From Clostridium sp. N3C (GTDB taxonomy: Bacteria; Bacillota; Clostridia; Clostridiales; Clostridiaceae): a stretch of 56,809 nt of DNA. Both the position numbers and the translations under genes were made by a program. The stretch spans positions 1 through 56,809 of the forward strand of contig NZ_FMJL01000010.1 in assembly GCF_900095445.1 (NCBI RefSeq), given 5' to 3'. Positions 18,496 through 26,162 of the stretch are shown here, one piece after another. The notes beneath the pieces are model-generated. The model ran no database searches. It was not told the DNA's origin and saw only the letters and a program-made list of their open reading frames with translations. Every line of letters starts with the position of its first letter. Position 1 is the stretch's first letter.

Positions 18496-18635
18496 GGAAT
18501 CTATGAGAATGTAAATAAGTAATCTATTTTAAGGTACATATACCAATTTAAAATATATGATAGATAGCAATAGAAAATGAGATATCATTGTAGCGTGTAA
18601 GTAAGTCATTAGCTTGGCTTGAAATTTTACATTTT

Positions 18636-18666
18636 GAATTCCCGTAATTATTAATTACGGGAATTC
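18636..18666. repeat. Perfect 14-bp palindrome overlapping the stop of the 18655 gene
   Basis: GAATTCCCGTAATT (18636-18649), loop ATT, AATTACGGGAATTC (18653-18666). The right arm encodes the last codons and stop (E-F-P-stop) of the minus-strand gene. There is no T run on either side, so termination would be atypical. Confidence 0.7.
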
Positions 18667-19161
18667 GTGTTTTGGAGCTGAAGAGATTTCTGCTATTTTC
18701 CAAGGAGAATCCTTATGTTCTTTTATAACAAGAATTTTTTGGTTATAAACGCCGTTTTTCAGATATGAAGGATTTAAGTTATTTGTCTTATAATTTATTT
18801 CAGTGTAATAAACCTTATAGGCATAAAGATTTTCTAGGTCTATTTTGCTGTCTGGTCGTAGGGTTGAGGTCATATCCGCTAAAATATATATGGTCATATT
18901 TTCAATGTTTTTAAGGGGCGCTCTATTACCTATTGAATAAGAGGCGGCTATGGTTCCATCTAATAGTTCTAAAGCAGCCTCATAATCCTTTGCGTTTACT
19001 CTTTTGGAAAATTTGCGTATTGTATCAGCAGCCTCATCTAAATGAGGGTCTCTTATTTCTATTGCAGGCACAAAAGTTGACTTGTTGTTTAAGGTTGTAA
19101 TAAAGGAAGTTGATAATATAGAAATAATAAATAATTGTATTATAGATGATAATATTTTCAT
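18655..19161 (-). CDS. Secreted protein of unknown function
   Basis: A 168-residue protein with an N-terminal signal or anchor segment (IIQLFIISILSTSFITTL) and an extracytoplasmic domain. Blocks such as AADTIRKFSKRVNAKDYEAALELLDG followed by a beta-rich half ending IVIKEHKDSPWKIAEISSAP recall small NTF2-like exported domains, which is a weak structural guess. AGGAGGATG sits before the start. No family recognised. It is a single gene between glgP and leuC; its last codons lie inside a perfect palindrome. Confidence 0.6.
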   Translation of the reverse strand: MKILSSIIQLFIISILSTSFITTLNNKSTFVPAIEIRDPHLDEAADTIRKFSKRVNAKDYEAALELLDGTIAASYSIGNRAPLKNIENMTIYILADMTSTLRPDSKIDLENLYAYKVYYTEINYKTNNLNPSYLKNGVYNQKILVIKEHKDSPWKIAEISSAPKHEFP

Positions 19162-19537
19162 AACATCCTCCTAGTTTTACCAAATAAAGTTATATGTTGT
19201 TTTTACTGTGATAACATTAATCTATTTATGTGTATTTTTTCCTTAATCAGCTGAATAATACATAATATTTGGAGATAATTAAATTAAAGTCTTTTTTGCA
19301 GTTTTACATTTATATGCTGTATAATAAAGTGGATATATTGCAATAAATTTCAAATTTAATTATTGATGCTTTAATTCATATGTTTATATTTTTTACAAAT
19401 TTCATAAAAGAATAGGAAAATACCTTTTAAATTTCTAGCTTTAGTTATATAATTTTATAAAAGATATAAATTTGTCCAGAATTTTCTTGTTAAAGTGACA
19501 AATTAAAAAATATTAAGTATAAAAGAGGGGGCTTAAT
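19162..19537. other. Intergenic region before leuC
   Basis: About 375 bases of very AT-rich sequence between divergent genes. I see no T-box (no AGGGTGGNACCGCG-type motif), no leader peptide with Leu codons and no strong terminator. A weak promoter candidate TTGTTA (19487-19492), 18 bases, TATTAA (19511-19516) would leave a very short leader for leuC. Confidence 0.4.
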
Positions 19538-20824
19538 ATGGGGAGAACATTAGTTGAAAAAATATTTGATGAACATAGGGTAGATAGTCCTTTCCCTGAC
19601 ACACATGTTTTAAAATTGGATAGAGTCTTTTGTCATGAAATTACAACACCAATTGCAATTACAGATCTTATGGCAAGAGGCATGGACAGAGTTTTTGATC
19701 CTACAAAAATTAAGGCGGTTATAGACCATGTAACGCCAGCAAAGGATTCAAAAACCGCTGAGCAAGGGAAAATACTTAGAGATTGGGCAAGAAGACATGG
19801 AATAAAAGACTTCTTTGATATAGGAAGAAATGGGGTATGTCATGCTATCTTCCCAGAAAAAGGCTTTGTAAGACCTGGTTACACAGTTATCATGGGTGAC
19901 TCACATACTTGTACTCATGGAGCCTTTGGAGCCTTTGCTGCCGGCGTAGGAACCACTGACCTAGAAGTTGGTATATTAAAGGGAGTATGTGCTTTCCGTA
20001 CACCAAAGACAATTAAGATTGTTCTTAAGGGAAAATTGAAACCAGGTGTCTATGCTAAGGATCTTATACTTTTCATAATTAGAGAACTTACTGTAAATGG
20101 TGCAACCAATAAGATTATAGAGTTTACTGGACCTGTAATTGATAAGATGTCTATGGAAGGGCGTATGACCTTGTGTAACATGGCTATAGAAGCCGGTGGT
20201 ACCTGTGGAGTATGTTATCCAGATATGACCACAGTAGAGTACTTATGGCCATTTATTAAGGATGAATTTGCAACTAAGGAAGACGCCTTAAAGGAATACT
20301 CAAAATGGATATCTGACGAAGATGCAGTTTATGAAAAGGTATATGAGTATGATGTTTCAGAATTAGAACCTATGGTTACCTTTGGCTACAAGCCAGATCA
20401 AGTAAAAACAGTAAGAGAAATGGAAGGTACAAAGGTTGACCAAGTTTATATAGGAAGCTGTACTAATGGACGTATTGAAGATTTAAGAGTTGCAGCAAGT
20501 ATACTTAAGGGGAAAAAGATAAGTGATAATGTAAGAGCCATTGTAAGTCCAGCAACTCCAGGGGTATATTCACAAGCATTAAAGGAAGGGCTTATTGAAA
20601 TATTCCAAGAAGCGGGATTCTGTGTTACAAACCCAACCTGCGGAGCTTGTCTTGGTATGAGTAATGGTGTACTTGCTGAAGGTGAAGTTTGTGCTTCAAC
20701 TACAAATCGTAATTTTAACGGTAGAATGGGAAAGGGTGGCATGGTCCATCTCATGAGTCCTGCAACTGCTGCAGCTACAGCTATTGAAGGAAAAATAACA
20801 AATTCTGAAATTTATCAAGCTTAG
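19538..20824 (+). CDS. leuC: 3-isopropylmalate dehydratase large subunit (LeuC/homoaconitase family)
   Basis: With LeuD it isomerises 2- to 3-isopropylmalate in leucine synthesis using a 4Fe-4S cluster. Seen: 428 residues of the shorter archaeal/clostridial LeuC type; GDSHTCTHGAFGAFAAGVGTT, and cluster cysteines in YIGSCTNGRIEDL and NPTCGACLGMSNGVLAEGE. GAGGGGG precedes the ATG. leuD follows four bases after the stop. leuA and leuB are not in the window. This subfamily also includes dehydratases for homoaconitate, citramalate-derived acids and dimethylmalate, so exact substrate is inferred. Confidence 0.92.
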   Translation: MGRTLVEKIFDEHRVDSPFPDTHVLKLDRVFCHEITTPIAITDLMARGMDRVFDPTKIKAVIDHVTPAKDSKTAEQGKILRDWARRHGIKDFFDIGRNGVCHAIFPEKGFVRPGYTVIMGDSHTCTHGAFGAFAAGVGTTDLEVGILKGVCAFRTPKTIKIVLKGKLKPGVYAKDLILFIIRELTVNGATNKIIEFTGPVIDKMSMEGRMTLCNMAIEAGGTCGVCYPDMTTVEYLWPFIKDEFATKEDALKEYSKWISDEDAVYEKVYEYDVSELEPMVTFGYKPDQVKTVREMEGTKVDQVYIGSCTNGRIEDLRVAASILKGKKISDNVRAIVSPATPGVYSQALKEGLIEIFQEAGFCVTNPTCGACLGMSNGVLAEGEVCASTTNRNFNGRMGKGGMVHLMSPATAAATAIEGKITNSEIYQA

Positions 20825-20839
20825 CTAGTGGAGGGAAAA

Positions 20840-21364
20840 ATGAAGAATTTTAGTGGAAAAGTTTTATTTTTAGATAGAAGTGATATTAATACAGATGAAA
20901 TTATTCCAGCAAAGTATCTTACAGAGATTACTAAAGAGGCATTAAAGCCTTATCTATTAGAGGATTTAATACTTCAAGGCTTTAATCCAAAGGAAGATGT
21001 TAAGGACAAGACTGTAATTGTAACAAGAGCAAACTTTGGCTGTGGATCTTCTAGAGAACATGCTCCATGGGCTTTAGAAGTTAATGGAATCAATGTAGTT
21101 ATAGCTGAAAACTTTGCAAGAATATTTAGACAGAATATGTACAACTGCGGTATGTTCGCAATAGAATTACCAAAGGATAAAATTGATTATCTTTTTGATA
21201 ATTATGCAGATAAAGACACAACAATAGAAATCGATGTGCACAATAACAAAATACTTGTAAAATCAGAAGATAAATCTGACATCATAGATTTTAAAATAGG
21301 AGAATTTGACAAGACTTTGATTAAAGAAGGCGGCTGGGTAGGATACGCTAATAAGAATTATTAA
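20840..21364 (+). CDS. leuD: 3-isopropylmalate dehydratase small subunit
   Basis: Partner of LeuC providing the swivelling substrate-recognition domain. Seen: 174 residues; DRSDINTDEIIPAKYLTEI, the ARANFGCGSSREHAPWAL-type motif (RANFGCGSSREHAPWAL) and AENFARIFRQNMYNCGMF. GGAGGG at 20830-20835 selects the ATG at 20840 over an in-frame GTG at 20828. Tightly spaced with leuC, so co-transcribed. The YLT loop fits the isopropylmalate or homologous-substrate group. Confidence 0.93.
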   Translation: MKNFSGKVLFLDRSDINTDEIIPAKYLTEITKEALKPYLLEDLILQGFNPKEDVKDKTVIVTRANFGCGSSREHAPWALEVNGINVVIAENFARIFRQNMYNCGMFAIELPKDKIDYLFDNYADKDTTIEIDVHNNKILVKSEDKSDIIDFKIGEFDKTLIKEGGWVGYANKNY

Positions 21365-21407
21365 TAATGAAATAAAGAAATGCAAATCAATTTAAATCAT
21401 TAATTTT

Positions 21408-21627
21408 TGATATGATACTTCCAAAGTAGACAGTCTAGTTAATTAAAAATAGATTGTCTACCTGGAGGTATTTTTTGTGCGAAGAAAAGCAAAGTATAGT
21501 AAAGATGCAAGCTTCTAAAGATTATGAGGAAGGTAGGCATGCTTTTAGAAGCATTGTAAAAAATATAGCTTTAGTGCTTTCGAAACAACAACAAATAATC
21601 ATTTATATTTATATTTCAGTTCATTAG
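21408..21627 (+). mobile_element. Remnant of an IS3-type insertion sequence (left end and 5' of orfA)
   Basis: The block starts with TGATATGATACTTCCAAAG, continues with an imperfect inverted repeat (GTAGACAGTCTA, 11-12 bases, TAGATTGTCTAC at 21426-21460), GGAGG at 21464-21468, and a GTG at 21477 opening RRKAKYSKDA, a start typical of clostridial IS3-family OrfA. That frame stops after 13 codons; the next frame continues KDYEEGRHAFRSIVK, which also fits OrfA. No helix-turn-helix remainder, orfB or right end is seen. The transposase family call is from recollection of OrfA N-termini. Confidence 0.5.
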
Positions 21628-21740
21628 TGTTTTTTATTGAAGAGAAAAAAATCAAACCATATTGTTCAAATTATGAAAAAATAATACTATAATAAAGAAG
21701 TGATTATTAAATTTCATAATTTATTATAGGGGGGAATACT

Positions 21741-22445
21741 TTGAGTGAAACTATTTTATCTAAGAAAAACTATACAATAGGACTAATACTAAAAATAGCC
21801 ACAATACTTTCTTGTTCTTTAGGGTTAATCTTTCAAGTAGTTGAATGGCAAAGCGTATTTATTGGTCCTAATAGCACTTTGTTGTATTTTACAACACAGA
21901 GCAATATATGGATTGCAGCTATTTGTCTTGTATTTTTAATTATTGATTTAAAAACAAAGGGAAAGAGGCAAATAAGTAATAGACTTTATATTATTAAGTT
22001 TATGTTTACTGTAGCAATTATGCTTACCTTTATTGTATTTGCAGTTTTACTTACACCGCAGCAAGAAATGAGCTACATTCTTTCTGTAACTAATATTTGT
22101 TTGCACAATTTAACTCCTATTTTTGCAATTGCTGATTTTATTATGTGTGATTATGGTTATCTAAGTACAAAAAAGCACATTTTGTTTGGAACTATATTAC
22201 CTCTTATTTATTGCATTGTCACTTTGATTTTATCCTTTAATGGGGTAACTTATGGTGACAATAGAATCGTTCCATATTTCTTTTTAGATTATAAAAAACT
22301 TGGTTGGTTATCTATTAGTGATTATGGCATTGGAGTGCTATATTGGGTAATAATTATTACCTTTATGGTATTAGCTATGGGAGCAGGACTTTTAGCTGTA
22401 AAAAATATTCGTGGAAAGGGATCTATGTCCAATTTACAGGGATAA
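21741..22445 (+). CDS. Pr6Pr family integral membrane protein
   Basis: A 234-residue protein with six membrane segments. FTTQSNIWIAAICLVF after the first helix, LHNLTPIFAIADF in the middle and the late aromatic segment (IVPYFFLDYKK) are the conserved features of the Pr6Pr/FAR-17a-like family, whose function in bacteria is unknown. Start is a TTG at 21741 with AGGGGGGAA seven bases upstream. It stands alone between the IS remnant and a convergent YhgE gene. Confidence 0.7.
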   Translation: MSETILSKKNYTIGLILKIATILSCSLGLIFQVVEWQSVFIGPNSTLLYFTTQSNIWIAAICLVFLIIDLKTKGKRQISNRLYIIKFMFTVAIMLTFIVFAVLLTPQQEMSYILSVTNICLHNLTPIFAIADFIMCDYGYLSTKKHILFGTILPLIYCIVTLILSFNGVTYGDNRIVPYFFLDYKKLGWLSISDYGIGVLYWVIIITFMVLAMGAGLLAVKNIRGKGSMSNLQG

Positions 22446-22449
22446 TAAA

Positions 22450-22479
22450 AAAGACACATCTTTTTTTGAGATGTGTCCT
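22450..22479 (+). terminator. Terminator after the Pr6Pr gene
   Basis: GACACATCT and AGATGTGTC around a T-rich loop; preceded by an A run and followed by CTTTAG. Just after the stop at 22445. Confidence 0.75.
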
Positions 22480-22481
22480 TT

Positions 22482-22517
22482 AGAGCTGTAGCACTAAATA
22501 AAGAGTGTTACAGCTTT
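22482..22517 (-). terminator. Hairpin after the YhgE gene
   Basis: AGAGCTGTAGCAC and GTGTTACAGCT form an imperfect stem immediately beyond the minus-strand stop at 22523, likely ending that transcript. Confidence 0.5.
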
Positions 22518-22522
22518 TACTT

Positions 22523-25069
22523 TTATGCTGCTAAACCTTCTTCTATAGCTTCATTGATAACTTCGCCTTTTCTTATGAAAATCATGTTAATTATCATGAA
22601 TATTAGACCGAAGGCAGCTACAATTATGGCATCTTTTATAAGTAAACTATTATTCATATTAACTGAGAATAAAAGCTCTCTTATAGCACTTACTGAATAA
22701 GTAAATGGTAGGAAAGTGCTTATTCCTTTGAAGAAGTTTGGCAGTACTTCCATTGGGAAGGTACCAGCATCAGAGCAAAGCTGAAGAACTAATAGAACTA
22801 CTGCAATAGCTTCACCAGCTAAGCCCAAGAGATTAAATAGTGTGTATATTATAGCGTCAAAGGATAGAGCCATCAGTATCAAGAAGGCAAATAACAGTGG
22901 AAGATTTGTTGGCTCAATTCCAAGAAGTAAAACAATTCCTCCAAGTAAAAGGGCCTGAACTATACCAATCAATGAGTAAGGAATAAACTTTCCTATAGTA
23001 AGTTTGATCTGACCTAATTCTTCATATTTCTTATTATTTATTTTTATAGCAAATAGCATAAATACTGCGCCTAGCCATAAAGATATTGGAAGGAAATATG
23101 GTGTAAGGCCTGAACCATAGTTATTTGCGGATCCTAGAGTTTCTTCTGATACTTTTACTGGTTCTCCTATAAATTCTCCAAGATCTTCACTAGTAGATTT
23201 TATGTTGTCATCTATTTTCTTTATTCCATCATTTAAGCCATCTTGTAATTGCGAAGTACCATCTTTCAATGAAGATAATCCATCAGTTAGCTTATTTGAA
23301 CCATCAGATAGCTTGCTAACACCAGAAGCAAGTGCTGGTACCTTAGCGTTAAGCTGATTTGTACCATTTTTCAATGAAGATAATCCACTAGTTAGCTTGT
23401 TTGAACCATCAGATAGTTTGCTAACACCAGAAGCAAGTACCGGTACCTTAGAGTTAAGTTCATTTGTGCCATTTTTTAGGGCGCTTGAACCATCGTATAA
23501 CTTAGAAGTAGCTTCTGCAAGGGTAGGCATACTGGACTTTAAAGTGCTCATTCCATCATACAACTTTGAGGCTCCTGCATTTAGTTCGCTTACTCCAGCG
23601 GCTAACTGATTTGTACCATCTACATAGCTATTAACCCCTTCAGTAAATGGCTTAAGTGCTTGCTTATTAAAGTTGTTAAGTCCTGCATAAAAAGTATATA
23701 CTGCAGATTCGCTATTATTTAAATCAAGCTGATTAGAAAGATTTTCAGTGCCTGCCGCTAAGCTATTTAGTCCATTTTGAAGCTTTATAATAGATTCACT
23801 GTTATTTTGGCTTGCAGCAAGTTGATTTTTTATTCCTTGCATAGTTGATAAAAGTACTTGCATGTTTTGGTCAGCGGCTTCCGCTGGATGTTGTGCTAGA
23901 TAAGCTGTTAGACTAGCTTCTACGGAAGTTAAGGCTTGTGTTAGAGTTGCTTGATTTTGTGCTGTAGCGTTAATTAGTGAATTTACACCATCTCTAACCT
24001 GTGAAGATCCTAATTTTAATTGGTCAGCCCCATCTTTTAGACCGTTGGCTAGACTTTTGTAACCAGGAATTACCTGATTTTCATAAACACTGTTTACATT
24101 GCTAGCACCATCTTTTAATGCTTGAGAGTTGGTAGTAATTTTATCTGCCCCTACTTTAGCAGCAGCTACTCCATCCTTTAAAGCTTTGGCTCCATCTGAA
24201 AGTTGATTAGTTGAATTAGATAAAAGAGGCATTTTAGAATTAAGGGCTGATAGACCTTCATTAAGCTTATCAGAACCATCTGCAAGGCTTTTAACTCCGT
24301 CCTGAAGTACTGGAACCTGATCATTTAGTTTATTTAAACCATCTGATAACTCTTTTCCGCCATCATATAGCTTGTTTGCACCATCTGCAAGGCTCTCAAC
24401 TCCATCTTGAAGTACAGGAACTTGATCATTTAACTTGCTTAAACCATCTGATAGTTCCTTTCCACCATCATATAGCTTGCTTTCACCATCCGCAAGCTCT
24501 GAAACTCCATCAGAAGCATCCTGTAGGCCATCTTTTAACTCATAAATTGTTTCGAAGGCCACCTTTCCATAGTTTTTAGAAATACTTTTATTTATTTCTT
24601 TTAGTATTTCGTTTTTAATGCTATCAGAAATTTTTGTTCCGATATAATTCTTCTTGTTGTTTGATATATAGTTTAATTTAGGATTTATTACTGTTCCATT
24701 TTTAGCATCAACTATATTTTGTGAAAAATCCTCCGGAATTTCAATTGTTGCAAAATATTTATCATCCTTAATGCCTTGCTCGGCGGTAGAGATGTCAACA
24801 AACTCAAAGCCTACATCCCTATTGTCTTTAAGGTTATCAATAAGATCTTCACCATAATTTACATTTTCATCATTCATTAAAGCTCCTTTATCATTGTTGA
24901 CCACGGCAATAGGATAATTTTTAAGATCGCCGTATGGGTCCCAATAGGCTTTTAGATATAGGAAGCTATAAAGTAGGGGAATAGCTATCACTGCAAATAG
25001 GGCGATTATTTTGATCTTATTTTTTCCTAAAGATTTAAATTCGTCTTTTGTAATTTGAAATAAACTCAT
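22523..25069 (-). CDS. YhgE/Pip family membrane protein with long DG-repeat ectodomain
   Basis: An 848-residue protein of the YhgE/phage-infection-protein (Pip) group: one N-terminal membrane helix (IIALFAVIAIPLLYSFLYL), a large extracellular region, and about five C-terminal helices of ABC-2 type. The ectodomain holds many LxDGxxxLxDG helical repeats, including two pairs of nearly identical 35-residue units that are 105-bp repeats in DNA (spacing exactly 105 at 23267/23372 and 24318/24423). Related proteins are phage receptors or serve in T7SS/export. GGAGG precedes the ATG. The neighbouring TetR gene and the palindrome at 25096 suggest it is repressed by that TetR. Confidence 0.88.
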   Translation of the reverse strand: MSLFQITKDEFKSLGKNKIKIIALFAVIAIPLLYSFLYLKAYWDPYGDLKNYPIAVVNNDKGALMNDENVNYGEDLIDNLKDNRDVGFEFVDISTAEQGIKDDKYFATIEIPEDFSQNIVDAKNGTVINPKLNYISNNKKNYIGTKISDSIKNEILKEINKSISKNYGKVAFETIYELKDGLQDASDGVSELADGESKLYDGGKELSDGLSKLNDQVPVLQDGVESLADGANKLYDGGKELSDGLNKLNDQVPVLQDGVKSLADGSDKLNEGLSALNSKMPLLSNSTNQLSDGAKALKDGVAAAKVGADKITTNSQALKDGASNVNSVYENQVIPGYKSLANGLKDGADQLKLGSSQVRDGVNSLINATAQNQATLTQALTSVEASLTAYLAQHPAEAADQNMQVLLSTMQGIKNQLAASQNNSESIIKLQNGLNSLAAGTENLSNQLDLNNSESAVYTFYAGLNNFNKQALKPFTEGVNSYVDGTNQLAAGVSELNAGASKLYDGMSTLKSSMPTLAEATSKLYDGSSALKNGTNELNSKVPVLASGVSKLSDGSNKLTSGLSSLKNGTNQLNAKVPALASGVSKLSDGSNKLTDGLSSLKDGTSQLQDGLNDGIKKIDDNIKSTSEDLGEFIGEPVKVSEETLGSANNYGSGLTPYFLPISLWLGAVFMLFAIKINNKKYEELGQIKLTIGKFIPYSLIGIVQALLLGGIVLLLGIEPTNLPLLFAFLILMALSFDAIIYTLFNLLGLAGEAIAVVLLVLQLCSDAGTFPMEVLPNFFKGISTFLPFTYSVSAIRELLFSVNMNNSLLIKDAIIVAAFGLIFMIINMIFIRKGEVINEAIEEGLAA

Positions 25070-25095
25070 ACCTCAACCTCCTTTTTTAGGTATTA

Positions 25096-25113
25096 ATACT
25101 GACTGGTCAGTAT
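25096..25113. promoter_or_regulatory. Probable TetR operator
   Basis: ATACTGAC-TG-GTCAGTAT, perfect 8-bp arms, 27 bases before the yhgE start codon and on the far side from tetR. TGACTGGTCA-type palindromes are usual for TetR/AcrR proteins that pair with YhgE or efflux genes. A TTATCA-N17-TATATA promoter candidate for yhgE sits just upstream on the minus strand. Confidence 0.75.
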
Positions 25114-25227
25114 ATATATTTTATATTACTTTTTGATAAATAAATCAAGATGGATTTTGCAAAGTCAATATAATTTAAAGAATTATGTTGATGGCTACGA
25201 TTACATGACATATAAATGCGTTTAAAT

Positions 25228-25258
25228 AAAAAAAACGGGTTTTTTAAACCCGTTTTTA
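25228..25258 (-). terminator. Terminator after tetR
   Basis: AAAAACGGGTTT and AACCCGTTTTT form a short strong stem with A and T runs on both sides, three bases beyond the tetR stop codon. Confidence 0.85.
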
Positions 25259-25261
25259 ATA

Positions 25262-25831
25262 CTAAGCCTGTATTCCGTGTAAAATATACATTAATAAGTT
25301 TTCAGAGAGCTCATCTATATTACATTTTTCTTTATTTATTAGCTCGTATACAATTGTGGAACATAAAAGACCAAAGAATATATATGCCATAAAATAAGGT
25401 TCACCTTTTTTTATTATCCCTTCATCCATAGCCTCTTTTATATATTTTTCTATACTATTTATATAATTTCCAACGACTTTTCTAAGCTCTAACTGTCTTA
25501 CTTCCTGCCCCCAAAGCTGGCTCATTATAACTTTGAAAAGCTCCTTTTTTTCATAAACTAAATTAAGTTGAAGAGTACAAAGGGCTTTTAACTTAGATAA
25601 AGGAGATTCTTCCTTTTCTACAGCTTGGAAGATCTGTTCTTTAATAACTTCAACACCTTCTGTAATAATGTATTTAAATATTTCTTCTTTGCTTTTGAAA
25701 TAGTAGTATAAGGTACCCTTAGCAACTCCTGCTGCTTGAGCCATGTCATCCATAGTAGCTCCATCATAGCCGTTGGTTGAGAATATCCTTATAGCAGCAT
25801 CAAATATAGCTTTTTTTGTTTTATTCATCAT
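25262..25831 (-). CDS. TetR/AcrR family transcriptional regulator
   Basis: A 189-residue repressor with the TetR DNA-binding domain at the N-terminus: AIRIFSTNGYDGATMDDMAQAAGVAKGTLYYYFKSKEEIF covers the helix-turn-helix. The C-terminal ligand-binding part is divergent as usual. GGAG lies nine bases before a double ATG. It is transcribed in the same direction as, and upstream of, the YhgE gene; its own terminator separates the two, so they are independent units linked by the palindrome at 25096. Confidence 0.92.
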   Translation of the reverse strand: MMNKTKKAIFDAAIRIFSTNGYDGATMDDMAQAAGVAKGTLYYYFKSKEEIFKYIITEGVEVIKEQIFQAVEKEESPLSKLKALCTLQLNLVYEKKELFKVIMSQLWGQEVRQLELRKVVGNYINSIEKYIKEAMDEGIIKKGEPYFMAYIFFGLLCSTIVYELINKEKCNIDELSENLLMYILHGIQA

Positions 25832-26162
25832 ATGATATCACTCCAAAATTATTTATACCTTTATCTAGCAAATCACTAAGTTTAGTACATTCAGTCTAAT
25901 TTTATGCAATTTTTTATAACATGTCAAATAGGCAGGCCTTGGTAAATAGTAGAAGTAGTGTAGCTTTATTATTTAATGTTTAATAACTAAATAATAATAA
26001 ACGATAAGTGATACAAGGCAATTGACGCAAATTGTCGAAATATAGTACAATATTTATATTATAAATAAAAATAGCAGTTTATATTGCGGTGTAGATATTT
26101 ACCATGATTTTTATAAATCAATGGAGCGTGTTTAAAGAATAGCTACTAAAGGAGCTGTAAAT
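25832..26162 (+). promoter_or_regulatory. Intergenic region with promoter for the PAS-GGDEF-EAL gene
   Basis: About 330 bases between divergent genes with no coding signal. TTGACG (26022-26027), 18 bases and TACAAT (26046-26051) form a plausible sigma-A promoter. No cyclic di-GMP riboswitch fold was recognised in the leader. Confidence 0.6.

Noticed and set aside
19162..19537. Possible T-box or leucine leader before leuC
   Set aside because: No T-box consensus, no Leu-codon leader peptide and no terminator/antiterminator pair could be found.
22523..25069. Repeats that could be taken for a CRISPR or tandem array
   Set aside because: The units are 105 bp, in frame, and encode helical DG repeats of the YhgE ectodomain; there are no spacers.
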